Below, one piece after another: positions 32,651 through 43,892 of a DNA stretch of 64,000 nucleotides. A program made the position numbers and the translations under genes. Within the stretch, counting starts at the first letter, position 1, and the number at the start of each line of letters is the position of its first letter. Origin of the DNA: Thalassia testudinum (Eukaryota; Streptophyta; Magnoliopsida; Alismatales; Hydrocharitaceae). The stretch spans positions 153,438,501 to 153,502,500 of the forward strand of contig JAZHRO010000063.1 of assembly GCA_037157565.1 (NCBI GenBank). The letters are read 5' to 3'. The notes under the pieces are model-generated. The model saw only the letters and a program-made list of their open reading frames with translations, had not been told where the DNA came from and ran no database searches.

Positions 32651-34208
32651 ACTATATGCTATTTATAAAAGAATTAGGTTGGATTATTTGAACTTGAGTT
32701 ATTTTCAATCATTAAGAAATTGTCTACTTAGGAACTGAACTTTCAAAGACACAACAGTGCCTAGGTATCAGCCAAAATGCAGACCGCCTCAAGCCCTCGC
32801 CTTACTAAAAGAAAAATTTCTTTTTCTCTTTTTTTTCTAATTTTTTTGGATTTTCAAATTTTAGGGTTTACGAGTGGCTTTCTACGGCCATTCAACTCAC
32901 CCAAGATTTGATGAGAACCCTAAGCTTTAAGCATCTTATTGTGATTGTGATAGACTCGTTGACCGGCAATTAAAACGGATTTTGGATTTCTACGCCTCTA
33001 GGTGACCTAACCAGAATTCTGCCTAAAAGTGTATCTTTACAACCAGTAGCTTTCTCCCTACTTTTATTTTTTTTACGGGGTCAACACAAGGGTGAATCCA
33101 GTGTATATCTCCCCAGTTTATTCTACTTCTTCGCTTCTTCCTAAGTGTTTTGGGAATTTTTTAGTGCTTTTACTGAGCTGGGTTCTGGACAACCGGTCGA
33201 TGAGCTGTTACCACCGACAACTTGTCAGCCATACTCGTGCGGCGAAGTGTGGCTTATTTCTTTTTGTTCTTTTCTCCTTTTCTTTTTTTTTTTTTAAATA
33301 GGTGGCTTCCCTGGTCTAAGATTTACCTAAGGGCAGGAAAAAGAGAAAGGTCCAGTGACTTGGCTCTGGACAACCTACCTATGGGCTGTTACCCACGATA
33401 GCTTGCCAGCCATATCACCCTAGAAGGTTCATTAGCTACCCAATTTCCGTTAGAATCGTCGAACAATGAGTCAGTGCAAAGAAAGTGTGTAGATGCTTAA
33501 GACTCAAAATTCCCTCAAATCAGAGGGCGGGTTGATAAGTCGTGTACTTATCACCCAAACTTATTTACTCCAATTACGAAAGAATTAAGATGGCGAGGAC
33601 TCGAAAGACACATCCACATTTTAGTGGATACACAGGCTGATTAAGTCCAAAGACCTGAAGGGTCTTTGTGTTCAAATCATAATGTAGTATTTCCTAAGAT
33701 TGAAAATTTTCTTAAATCTGAATTCTCTTTCCTAATTCCGATTTTTTTTATAAAAGAAAATAAAACAAATCTACAGAGCTGACGAATGAATTCAGAGATG
33801 AATATCCACCCCCTATGCCTATCTAATGCAATGTCCTCATTGTATTAAAAAGACATAAAACAGAGTGGAAAAGCGTAGAAAGCACCTGAATTGCTTGAAT
33901 GTCAGGTCCGCTCCGAGATGAAAACTAAGAAAAACTGTATATGTGCTGACTTTAGTGCCTTCAACTAGGCACACTATACAAGGAAAAGAAATGAAGAATT
34001 CACAAGTGCAGGTCAGAATTAGAATGAATAGAAGAATCCTCTGACCTGTCAGTAGAGGTCCACAGATGTGGACCAGATTGTGGTGCAGACCCACACCCCA
34101 TAATCTAGAATATCTTAGGTTCTGGATAAAAATTACCCAAAACCTAAAATCAGAATGTAAGCGGGGTCGGGCCTGCGATTTATGAGGATGCAACCCAAGA
34201 CCAAAAAG
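32651..34208 (-). other. 3' untranslated region of G
   Basis: Non-coding between the ORF region and the polypurine tract. It contains a two-copy repeat (33,184-33,232 and 33,365-33,413) that starts TCTGGACAACC, continues through GCTGTTACC and ends CAGCCAT, 181 bp apart. It also holds an internal purine tract with the hairpin CAATG-AGGA-CATTG (minus, 33,842-33,829; purines 33,823-33,807). Confidence 0.6.
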
Positions 34209-34832
34209 TCAGGTTACAGAGAATTGCAGCTCAAAAGGATAATCGTTGAATGTGTGCTTGAGTTGAACATACTCGAAACAAATGTCGTAAGGGTTCTGAT
34301 TTGATGGTTTAAGCTTAAAAGGAACCCTTCGACTCAATCTTCCATTTCCTCCAGAATTAACTTCCCAAGTCAAAACTTCCCAGCTCCTATCCTCCTCATT
34401 CAGCATATCAAATTCCAAGACCTCTTGTATATTCATCACCCCGTCTGAAATCTCCAAGTCTAAATGATGTGGCAGAATCAAAATTGACTTGGGTCTAATT
34501 ATCTCAGAATTAGAATCATCAATAATCTCAACAGGGTGTAACTGATAATCAGGGCATTGAATTGATTCCTCCAGAAAATGCAATTCTGGATCCGTAATGT
34601 GTGCCCTAATAAGATCAGTGTCCTCAGTTATTGGGCTATCAAATGATCTATCAGATTCCTCAGGCCCAATCGTCTCACAGAAATCGTGTTCAGAAAACTC
34701 GCGTGAGACTTCGCAACTTGAATCTTCACCATCAGGATCCGTATCAATGTATGTCCCAAAATCATTTGTCACTTCTGTTCCAAGGAGACATACGTTTGCT
34801 CGTAACCCGGCTTAGGGATCTCAGGTGAAGAA
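34209..34832 (-). pseudogene. C-terminal part of G's unrecognised protein
   Basis: About 187 codons are open from ~34,772, with a short preceding piece in another frame (34,870-34,765: IKDDLISSPEIPKPGYEQTY). It is very acidic (many D and E), with YIDTDPDGEDSS, FSEHDFCETIGPEESD, LDLEISDGV and a hydrophobic-aromatic end YDICFEYVQLKHTFNDYPFE. I know no family for it. The open frame begins without an ATG, so it is most likely the tail of the protein begun at 35,628, separated by frameshifts and stops. Confidence 0.55.
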
Positions 34833-35055
34833 ATCAGATCATCCTTAATTGATTGTTTTAATTCAATCTGGTCAGCCTCGTAACACGTGTCCCCCCAATA
34901 GGTGCCTGAGCAGGTTCTGTCATTGGCTTTCCTGAAGAGGGTTCATCCTGAGAATTATTCCAAGATTGAATTAAAGCAACCACGAATCTCATCCTCAATT
35001 TCGCTAATTTCCCAAGTAGAAATTCACCCGAGTTCTTATCCTTAACATCCTGGAG

Positions 35056-35628
35056 CTAATTCAACAAAGACTTATTCAAAGCATCAATCATTTCAATCAG
35101 GGGCTCCAATCTCTCAATGCTAATTATTGGCTGAACTTCTAAAGATTGAATGATATTCCTCAAGTTAGCCAGAACCTTATCTTGAACTTGGTTAACCTGA
35201 ACCAAATGAGTTGGTTCAGGGTTGGGTGGGTTTGGGATTAATGCAGGGGAATTAACGAATTGAGATTCGTTATACCCTTCCTGATAATAGGTCATTTCAG
35301 ATTGTTGAAAAGATGGTGATGACCTAAAGGCAGTGAAATCAGAGGATGGGTAAGGATCTGTGTATCCTTCTTGATTGTAGATCGTATTAAGTTGTGCATG
35401 AAAGGAAGACAATCTATAATCGATGTAGCTCTGAGAAGGATAGAAATCAGAATCAAAGTGTTCAGGGTTAGACCCTAAACACAGGGGTCCGGAATTGTAT
35501 CCCCAATCCGGATTATCCCAATTGACTGATGGTTGATTACAATATGAGTTGGGATAATCGTCATGTTGAGGATAATTCACAACAGGAGGGAAAGAGCGCG
35601 AATGTGTGAAATATGTGAAAGAATTCAT
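35056..35628 (-). CDS. G ORF1: unrecognised Tyr/Pro/Ser-rich protein, 190 residues
   Basis: ATG at 35,628-35,626 opens MNSFTYFTHSRSFPP, chosen because H has its ATG at the matching place. The protein is rich in Tyr, Ser, Pro, Asn and Asp, with repeated aromatic pairs: NPDWGYNSGPLCLGSN, YPSQSYIDYRLSSF, IYNQEGYTDPYPSSDF, MTYYQEGY. It ends in a helical-looking tail, VLANLRNIIQSLE and LIEMIDALNKSLL. No zinc knuckle, capsid, protease or polymerase motif is present. H carries a homologue with the same length and the same blocks. An acceptor-like TGTATTGCAAG ends at 35,653, upstream of the ATG. Function unknown; a low-complexity RNA-binding or particle role is only a guess. Confidence 0.65.
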   Translation of the reverse strand: MNSFTYFTHSRSFPPVVNYPQHDDYPNSYCNQPSVNWDNPDWGYNSGPLCLGSNPEHFDSDFYPSQSYIDYRLSSFHAQLNTIYNQEGYTDPYPSSDFTAFRSSPSFQQSEMTYYQEGYNESQFVNSPALIPNPPNPEPTHLVQVNQVQDKVLANLRNIIQSLEVQPIISIERLEPLIEMIDALNKSLLN

Positions 35629-35652
35629 GAGACACGGGAGGAAGAAAGGAGC

Positions 35653-36796
35653 CTTGCAATACAAACAATCAAACTTGTCCTTAAATGGGTTAGCTTACAG
35701 ACCTACAGACTCCCAAAACCCGCCTTGAGATAAAAGAACGATTTGATCTACTTCTATCTGTTCAATCCAACCAGTTAGGAGGGACTGGGGAGAAGGTTCT
35801 TCCTTCGGCTTGTGCCTCTGGTTCCTAGTGTACCCCCCAGCCACGATCGTTTGACTCTGCTCCCCTAGCTAGACATCAGATTGAATAGTAGAAATAGACT
35901 AATCGAAAATAATCTCGTTCTGGGTTTTGAAGAACGAGTCCAATCCTTAAGGCCAACGTCTACTCTGTTTTATTTAGGGCTAGGTTTGAATGTGCTTTGG
36001 AATGTGATGGGCCCTTTAAATGGGTTGTGCTCTTAATAATTGATTGATTTGTGTGTGCGTGCACAACCAGTGGTTTTCAAGCAAGATTATTTTTTGATGT
36101 GGTGAATTTTAAGGTTCAAATCTTGCTTAGTAGCTTTTAGGATTCAACATTAGGTGTTTTCAAACAAGTTTCGTTGGCACACCAGGTTTTGCAAGCACAG
36201 GTGAAGATGTTTTCCTTTAAAGTTTAAAAAGAATGTGGAGTGCCTGGTAAATCCCTAAGAGTTGAACCTAATAGGCAGCTACTTGATGAGTTTATTTTAT
36301 TTGAAGTGGTGCGGCCCAATCAACTCAAACAATTGGCCTGATGCACCACTTAATTAGGCACACAAATGATTACCTAATCTGATTTCTACTCAATTATGTG
36401 TTTGAATGTGTGTATCGGTTCTTGAGGTCGATTTACCGGTTGAGTTTGAAAATCAGATGAGGTTGTGTACCTCTTTGTTATTTTTTTTAAATTTTTTTTC
36501 TTTTATTTTTTTTAATATGGGGGTTGGGGTGAGTATGGGTGTCAAACAACAAACAATATAACCTTAGAGTTTATAAAAACACTTAGGTTGATTGATGTTT
36601 GAATTATTATGTTGTGGAATGAAATCTAATGGGTGGGGGGTGGGGAATAACTCACAAAACCTTCTACAGCATGTTACTCCGATCTACCGCTTTTGCCTGT
36701 CTCGAAAGAGTACCTGCAAACACAATAAGAAAGGAGAAAAGTGACGTAAATGATTTGTAAGTTAGAAAACGCGAAGAGAAACCAAAGAGCGTTGCC
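35653..36796 (-). other. leader of G with putative exon, intron and shared block
   Basis: Minus strand: acceptor TTTGCAG ends at 36,714. A 58-nt exon (36,713-36,656; GTACTCTTTCGAGACAGG ... CATGCTGTAGAAGGTTTT) precedes donor GTGAGTTAT. The acceptor before ORF1 is at 35,653, giving an intron of ~1.0 kb. H has a 58-nt exon with nearly the same sequence. The block 35,880-35,792 (AGTCAAACGATCG ... CACAAGCCGAAGGAAG) is shared with A and H. Confidence 0.6.
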
Positions 36797-36814
36797 TCCC
36801 CGGCAACGGCGCCA
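36797..36814 (-). other. primer binding site of G
   Basis: Minus strand TGGCGCCGTTGCCGGGGA, three bases inside the 5' LTR. This is the expected Athila/Tat tRNA-Asp-type site without mismatch to the form I know. Confidence 0.93.
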
Positions 36815-36817
36815 AAA

Positions 36818-38586
36818 TGTTGAAACGTTTTGCGAATCTCTACGCTTACGTGTTTGGTTTTGGAAAACCTGTCGTTGTAGTTCGAAAGCGAAGAATTCGT
36901 GTTCAACAAATAAAATTTATACCGAAATGAAAATTCCGGGTCGAGCACAGGGAGGCGGACGTTTGATTTAAAAGCTTCGCGTTTCTTTTTATTTGTCACG
37001 AAGTAATTCAATTTAAACTATCTAATTATTTACAATTAATAAAAGAGAGAGAGAAAGGGTAAGAGAGAGAGAGAGTATTACACATGAAAATCAAAATGAG
37101 ATGTAGAATAAACAAAGAATTTATCATAGAAGAGACTGTTCATTACAATTAGAAGGCATAAAACAATTACACTAGAAAGCAATAAATTTACTCTAGAAAG
37201 CATTAAAAGAATGGAGGGAGAAATGTCCTCCTCGACGGTCGCTTGGAGGACGAGTAGATTAATCTAGAAAGCAGAAATCTATACTAGAAAGCAGTAAAAA
37301 GAATAGGGACAGAGAAATCTTCCTCGACGGTTGCTTGGAGGATGAGCCGGACGGGACGACGCCTGGATGAAGGAGAACGAAGCAGGACGAAGCAGAAGAA
37401 CGGGAACGAAGCAGCATGCCGTCGTCGTTGCGGGATCCACTTCCGAAGGGGAATGAAAATTGGACTTTATCTTGCGAGAAGCATCCCGGGTGTGGGACAA
37501 GCTTCTCTTGAGCTTTGGAGGGGTAGAGAGGAGAAAGAAGGGATGAGAATTTCATATGGAGGGGGTCTCCTTTTATAGTTGCAAGGAGTGGGGGCAAAAT
37601 GGACATTACGACTTCAAAATAATAAAAGAGGGGTCTTTAGTGACGGATAAATCCGTCACTAAAGCCCTCAACGTGGGCGTCGTGGGTGGCTCGGGCGCGC
37701 CTCCTCGCCTGAACGCCCGCTCAACGGCTTGCGCACATTCATCGCTTTTTAGCCGTCCGATCGCGAGATCAGACGGCTTAAGTCGCACCCTCTCCCGCTG
37801 CATTGCGTGCTCGCTCGCGTGTCCGATTGCGCGTCCAATCACGCGTGGACGCTATTGGGCACGCACGGCCGTCCGATCTCCATCTGACACTCCACCCGTG
37901 CCCAATCGCCGTGCCTTCCAGCCCCTCTCCACGGCTCGAACCCGCGCCCGGTGCTCGCGAAAGCACGCTCGACCACTGCGCTATGGGGCGCGGATGGTCG
38001 AGCGGACGCTTTCAAGCCCGAGCGCCCACAGCCATTGGATTAAGATCCAATGGCGGAGAGCGATCGGGCGCGGGGCCTTCATAAGATGCAAGCGGTCGTT
38101 TGGGCAGCTGAGATGGCACCACGTGGCGCTATCTTGGCCGTCCATCTTCTAGAAGTTGTAGATGGTGCCACGGATGTCAGATTGACTCGACTTTTGTGTC
38201 GTTGGGCTGCGATCGTCAATCGAATTCATCCGTGCGATCGGATTTATCATCTGAAGTGCGGATTTACACCATCCTGGCCCTTGATCTTCTAGGGTTCCTG
38301 GGTCACTATCTGATGCTACGGATGCCTGATTAGGGTGCTCTTGGAGTCGTTGAACTCCAATCGTTGCCCTGATCACATCCATACAGTTGGATCTTTGATC
38401 CGAGGCCCCGATAAAATGTTTGCCCTATCCAAGCACATAAAAGGTGACAATTAGCCTCCATTTTATTCAAACTACTCTAAATGCAAGATGATGCATGTAA
38501 TGCAATATTTATATCATGAAATGCAATCCTATGCTTAAGAACATGCATAAATAGACATTTTAGGTAGTGTAAATGTGTTTACATCA
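36818..38586 (-). repeat. 5' LTR of G (right copy)
   Basis: 1,769 bp. TATA box at 37,578-37,570 (minus). Inverted repeat 37,635-37,664. The tRNA-like module at 37,990-37,920 is in compact form: TAGCGCAGTGGTCGAGCG, a GTGC...GCAC anticodon-like arm, and B-box GGTTCGAGCC. Confidence 0.93.
37920..37990 (-). other. tRNA-like module in LTR of G (right copy)
   Basis: A-box TAGCGCAGTGGT and B-box GGTTCGAGCC lie about 40 nt apart, as in real tRNAs. GCCCC and GGGGC can form an outer stem; GTGC/GCAC forms a middle stem; CGCGG/CCGTG forms a T-stem around GTTCGAG. Four of the expected tRNA features are thus present. Confidence 0.6.
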
Positions 38587-38591
38587 CATAT

Positions 38592-40183
38592 CCTTGCTAC
38601 CCTCCTTTTATGGTACTAGTAGGGAAGGCCCTTACAGGCATATTGAGGAATTCACCGAGGTCTGTTCCACGGTGAAGCTACAGGGCGTTACTGATGATGC
38701 TCAAATGCGGACCCTCTTTCCGTTCTTCCTAAAGGACAAAGCCAAGTATTGGTATCACACCCTTGATAATATAAATACTTGGGGTGCCTTGAAGAAGGAG
38801 TTTTTGAAGAAGTACTTCCCCATGAGCAAAACAAATCACTTTAGGAGGGAAATTATGAGTTTTGTTCAAAAGGATGGGGAAGCATTCCGTGATGTGTGGG
38901 AATGCTTTAACGATTTGCTAAGACTTTGCCCACATCACCAGGTGCCTAAATGGCAACTGGTTGAAAGGTTCTACACCGGACTTAATCATTCGCATAGGCA
39001 AACTGTGGATGGTGCCTGTGCAGGAACCTTTCTATCTAAGACTGAGGATGAAGCTTGAAACCTATTTGATACTTTGAGTGAGAATTCTATTCACTTGAAT
39101 TCTACCTACATGGATAGAAAGCCCACTCTCATGCAAAGAAAGTTGGTGGCGAATGAAGCAAGGGACACCCAGAATTTAGCCTATCATATTCAATTATTGA
39201 ATCAAAACATGGAAAGGCTTATGTCGAACCCGAGTTCATTCGTACCTAACACCTCCACATCCCAAGCTTCCAAATGCTTAATTTGTCAAGGCAATACACA
39301 CGCCACTGTGGATTGCCACTTGGCCTCCCAATTCCCTGAGCTTGTACAAGCGGATTTGAATGCCTCTCAAGGGTTCCGTCCAAGACCTCGTAATGACCCT
39401 TTCTCCAACACATATAATGAGGGATGGAGGAACCACACAAACTTTTCATGGAGACAAGGAAATGTCTCAAATTCAGGGAATTACAAACCACAATCCTTTC
39501 AAAACCATCAAATGAACCAACCTTAGACCTTTGCCCAACCTAAAACCTCTGAGATGGATGAATTGAAGGCAATGTTGAAAACTATGCAAGAAAGTCAAAG
39601 CGCCATCATCCAATCTCATGAAAAGGCTATACATGAGATGAAATCACAAATTGGACACCTTGTTGAGGTCGTTAGATAGAGGGAGACTAGGAAGTTCCCC
39701 AGTGCTGCTGAGGAAAATCCTAAAGGAAAAGGGATTGTCTTTAGGGAGCATGCTCAGGCGGTGACTATTCTGAGGAGTGGGAAAGAAATTTCCAAACTTG
39801 ATGCTCCTATAGTCTCACCCCCTAAAAAACCATCCACCCCGACTTTCACCCCCACCGGAGAAGACTTGCCCAAATCTTCTCCGCTTGAAATCACCTCATC
39901 AGAAGAAGTTGCCCCCGTTCCACCCCTTACTCGACATGACAACCCTTTCACACAGAGATCGAGAGTGCCTTTTCTAGAGCGCTTATCCACCTCTGGGCAG
40001 ACTTCTGCTGGCTCATCTGGAGCCAAAGATAAGACGGATGAGATTATGGAAACTTTCAAGTAAGTGCAGATTAACCTGCCTTTGCTTGAAGCTATTAGGC
40101 AGATTCCATCTTATGCCCGCTTCTTAAAAGACCTGTGCAAGAAAAAGCGGCAATCTAGAAAATAGGTCCAATCAAAAGTTGTC
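38592..40183 (+). pseudogene. gag of F, continued
   Basis: Capsid-like domain: LLPSFYGTSREGPYRHIEEF, LFPFFLKDKAKYWYHTL, FLKKYFPMSKTNHFRRE, the LLRLCPHHQVPKWQL block and ERFYTGL. A CCHC zinc knuckle (C-x2-C-x4-H-x4-C) sits at CLICQGNTHATVDC (~39,277). A coiled, charged region (EMDELKAMLKTMQE) and a Pro-rich linker follow. Stops at 39,056, 39,525, 39,677, 40,061 and 40,163 stand where I reads Trp or Gln. The frame is otherwise unbroken. Confidence 0.88.
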
Positions 40184-40855
40184 CTGCCTAATTCTGTTAG
40201 CTCAATTGTTCAACATGGCACACCCCCGAAACTTAAGGACCCAGGAGCCCCATACATCTCTGTAGTTATTGGTGACTTACAAATTGATGAGGCTCTACTT
40301 GATCTGGGTGCGGGGGTGAACATCCTTCCGAGCTACGTGTATGAACAACTTGGGGGAGGCAATCTGAAGCCTAGCCCTGTAATCCTTCAAGTTGCTGATC
40401 GATCACATAAGACACCACGAGGAATTTTGCAAGATGTCCTCATAAGAGTGGAGGATTTCTTCTTTCCCATTGACTTCTTAGTTTTGGCCACTGACCCTAC
40501 CAACATGCCAACCAAACCCTCCATCATTTTGGGCCGCCCCTTCCTTACAACTTCTCATGCTTCAATCAATTGCAATACTGGGGCATTGAAAATGGGCTTT
40601 GGGAATAGGAAAATACGGCTTAATGTTTTTGATGCTTACAAGCAAGCTGGACTTGAGGATTGTTCTCAAGTTGAGGTGATAAATGACCTGATTGAAGAGG
40701 CAACTCCTGCAATGTTATGTGATGACCCCCTTCAGCATGTCATGCTAAATGAGCATTCCCATCTCTTGGAGGAATATGAAGGGGATATACTAGAACTAGA
40801 GGAATTGCTAGGAGTTTCTGCTGAGTCTCTTCCCCATCATTTCCGTCGAAGGTAG
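40184..40855 (+). pseudogene. protease region of F
   Basis: The same frame as gag. Aspartic protease motif DLGAGVNILP at ~40,301. Then LQVADRS, FFFPIDFLVL, SIILGRPFL, NCNTGALKMGF and an acidic linker. A one-base loss in a C run near 40,836 (CCCC where I has CCCCC) ends the frame at 40,855. Confidence 0.88.
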
Positions 40856-40857
40856 AT

Positions 40858-42560
40858 TTGCTACCTGAGATGGGGACATCTATTATGAAACCCTCAACCA
40901 TACAAGCCCCCGACCTTGAGTTGAAACCCCTCCCTGACACTCTCAAGTATGTTTTCCTAGGTGCTAATGATACGCTCCCTGTTATCATTTCGGCTGTGCT
41001 ATCTGAGGCACAGGAGGGAGCCTTGATTGAATGCCTGTCTAGGCACAAGGAAGCTATTGCTTGGAGCATTGCTGACATTAAGGGTATAGACTCTACACTC
41101 TGCATGCACCACATTTATACTGATGATTCCATCAAGCCTTTTAGGGACATGTGGAGGCGTCTGAACCCTAATATGAGGTTGTAAAAAAGGAAATCCTGAA
41201 GTGGTTGGATGCCGGAATCATATATCCCAATGCTGACCGTAAATGGGTCAGTCCCATTCATGTGGTGCCAAAGAAGGCAGGCTTTACTGTGGAACTCAAT
41301 GACCAAGGTGAACAAGCTGTCACTAGACCCACAACTGGATGGAGGATCTGTATTGATTACCGCAAGCTGAACACCGCTACCCAGAAGGATCACTTTCCTT
41401 TGCCTTTTATTGATCAAATTCTCAAAAAATTGGTAGGGAATAAGTATTATTGCTTTCTTGATGGATATTTTGGGTACAATCAGGTGGCAGTCTTTCCTGA
41501 TGACCAGGAAATGACGACATTCACGAGTCCTTACGGGACTTTTGCATTCAGGCGTATGCCGTTTGGATTATGTAATGCCTCTGCAACTTTCCAGCGGTGT
41601 ATGATGTCTATCTTTTCGGACATGATTGACGAGTGTGTCGAAGTATTTATGGATGACTTCTCTATTTATGGCTCGTCTTTCGACCAGTGTCTCCTGCACC
41701 TGGAGAATGTGTTGAAACGATGTAAGGAGACTGGTTTAGTCCTTAGCTGGGAGAAAAGTCACTTCATGGTACAGAAAGGAATTGTACTTGGGCATGTTGT
41801 ATCCGAGCAAGGTTTGGAAGTAGATAAAGCCAAGATTGATTCTATTTCCAAACTTCCATTGCCTATGAATGTCAAACAGATTAGATCCTTTCTGGGCCAT
41901 GCTGGCTTTTATAGGCGCTTTATTAAAAATTTTAGTAAGATTTCTAGGCCGCTTTGTGACTTGTTGGCGAAGGAATCTTCCTTCAGTTTTGATTCAAAGT
42001 GTGCCGAGGCCTTTCAAACTCTAAAGGAGGCCTTGATCTCTGTGCCTATTCTCCAAGCTCCTGATTGGACACTCCCATTTGAGCTTATGTGTGATGCTTC
42101 GGATTATGCAGTAGGAGCAGTCCTTGGACAAAGGGTTGAGGGAAGACCTCATGTGCTGCATTATGCAAGCAAGACTTTAACCGAACCTCAGCAAAACTAC
42201 ACCGTCACTGAAAAAGAGTTACTTGCTGTAGTTTTTGCTCTGGAGAAGTTTAGGTCTTATCTACTTGGGTCTAAGGTGGTTATTTTTACTAATCATGCAG
42301 CAGTGAAACATCTCATTGCTAAGAAAGATTCTAAGCCACGTCTGATTAGGTGGATCTTACTCCTTCAAGAATTTGACTTGGAAATACATGAAAAGAAAGG
42401 AGTAGAAAATGTTGTGGCTGACCACCTGTCTCGCTTTCCTCTTAATGACTCTCTTTCTGGAGACATTCGCGAGACATTTCCTGATGAAACTCTGATGGCG
42501 GTAACACCAACTTTACCTTGGTATGCAGACACCATAAATTACTTGGTCACTGGACAAACT
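40858..42560 (+). pseudogene. reverse transcriptase and RNase H of F
   Basis: After the linker ELKPLPDTLKYVFLG, a 4-base loss near 41,175 (compared with I) shifts the frame again. The next frame (41,205 onwards) is intact for 484 codons: [25 protein letters not shown] (~41,454; usually SGYNQ), [24 protein letters not shown] (~41,647), then RNase H with [36 protein letters not shown] and [10 protein letters not shown] has TDHAAVKHL, so F has lost one acidic catalytic residue (D to N). Confidence 0.9.
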
Positions 42561-43801
42561 CCTAGCTCTTGGGATGAGCAGAAAAGAAAGAGATTCATTT
42601 CTCAAGCAAGATATTTTCATTGGGAAGAGCCAGAATTATTTAGAATTGGACATGACTAAATACTGAGACGTTGTGTGCCTGAAGAGGAACAACAAAGTGT
42701 GCTGAGTTTTTGCCATGAACTTCATTGTGGAGGACACTTTGGTGCTAAGAAAACTGCTTCTAAGGTTCTCCAGTCCGGTTTTTGGTGGCCTTCCTTATTT
42801 AAGGATTCTCATAATTTTGTTAAGGCCTGTATTAGATGTCAACGGACTGGAACGATTGGGAAAAAGAATGAAATGCCTCAACATCCTATTCAATCTGTTG
42901 AAATTTTTGATGTGTGGGGAATTGACTTTATGGGCCCCTTCCCGTCGTCCCATGGTTTTGAATATATCTTGGTGGCAGTTGATTATGTCTCTAAATGGAT
43001 AGAGGCCATTCCTAGCGCATAAATGACCACTCTGTGGTTTTGAAATTTGTGAAGGCCAATATCATATCCCGTTTCGGCTGCCCCAAGACTATTATAAGTG
43101 ATGGGGGACCTCATTTCCGAAACCACCACTTCAATCGGTTAATCAAGAGTTTGGGAGTGACTCACAAGGTTGCTACCCCTTACCACCCTCAGACAAGTGG
43201 CCAGGTTGAAGTATCAAATAGGGAGATAAAAAATATTTTGGAAAATATTGTTAGACCTAATAGGAAAGACTAGTCAAAAAAGCTCGACGATGCTTTGTGG
43301 GCTTATCGAACGGCCTATAAGACACCTTTGGGTACTTCTCCCTTTCGGATTGTGTATGGAAAAGCATGCCATTTACTTGTTGAGTTGGAACATAAAGCAC
43401 TTTGGGCTATTCGAAGTGTTAATATGAATTTAGAGAAGGTAGGTAAGGCACGACTTCTAGAATTAAGTGAGCTTGAGGAGCTGAGGAATGATGCTTATGA
43501 CACCTCTCAAGCTTATAAAGAAAGAACTAAGGTCTTGTATGATAAGTTTATTCTTCGAAAGACCTTTGAGCCCAACCAACAAGTCTGGCTTTTCAATTCC
43601 AGACTTAAGCTTTTTCCTGGGAAGTTAAAATCTCGTTGGGATGGGCCTTACATAATCACCAAAGTATTTCCGCATGGAGCTGTGGAGATCAAAAATCCTT
43701 CCTCTTCAGCAACTCCCTTTATTGTCGACGGTTAACGGTTAAAATCGTACATAACTTTAGATGGCCATCTGGTTGACGAAGTCACTATTGAGGAGCCTTA
43801 G
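42561..43801 (+). pseudogene. integrase of F
   Basis: HHCC zinc domain ([10 protein letters not shown] ... CIRCQRTG, ~42,714-42,850), then core with D in GIDFMGPFP (~42,919), D in IISDGGPHF (~43,093) and E in SNREIKN (~43,215). The C-terminal part reads [16 protein letters not shown] and [10 protein letters not shown]. There is no chromodomain, as expected for this group. A stop at 42,657, a frameshift near 43,014, a stop at 43,271 and a stop at 43,733 break it. The ORF would end at 43,799-43,801. Confidence 0.9.
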
Positions 43802-43853
43802 CTCCTACCATTCTCCGCCTCAAGTAATATCTTCCTTTAGCTATTTTTGTTTT

Positions 43854-43892
43854 CAATGAGGACATTGTTTGAACCAGGCATGGGGGAGAGGA
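43854..43892 (+). promoter_or_regulatory. internal hairpin and purine tract after pol in F
   Basis: CAATG-AGGA-CATTG (43,854-43,867), then AGGCATGGGGGAGAGGA (43,876-43,892), starting 53 bp after the pol stop. G, I and J have the same arrangement. It resembles the polypurine tract at the LTR (AGGCATG...GGGTATT) and could be a second plus-strand start. Confidence 0.7.

Larger units (their letters stand above)
30829..38586 (-). mobile_element. element G: full-length gag/pol-less LTR retrotransposon, inverted, inside gag of F
   Basis: LTRs 30,829-32,613 (3') and 36,818-38,586 (5') are flanked by CATAT (30,824-30,828 and 38,587-38,591). On the minus strand the LTR runs TGATGTAAAC to GTTTCAACA. 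It has a perfect primer site (36,814-36,797), a leader, an ORF region (35,628-34,209, broken) and a polypurine tract (32,614 onwards). The 4.2-kb interior has no detectable gag, protease, reverse transcriptase or integrase, so it must have moved with proteins from another element. Its leader and LTR resemble those of A and H. Confidence 0.93.
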
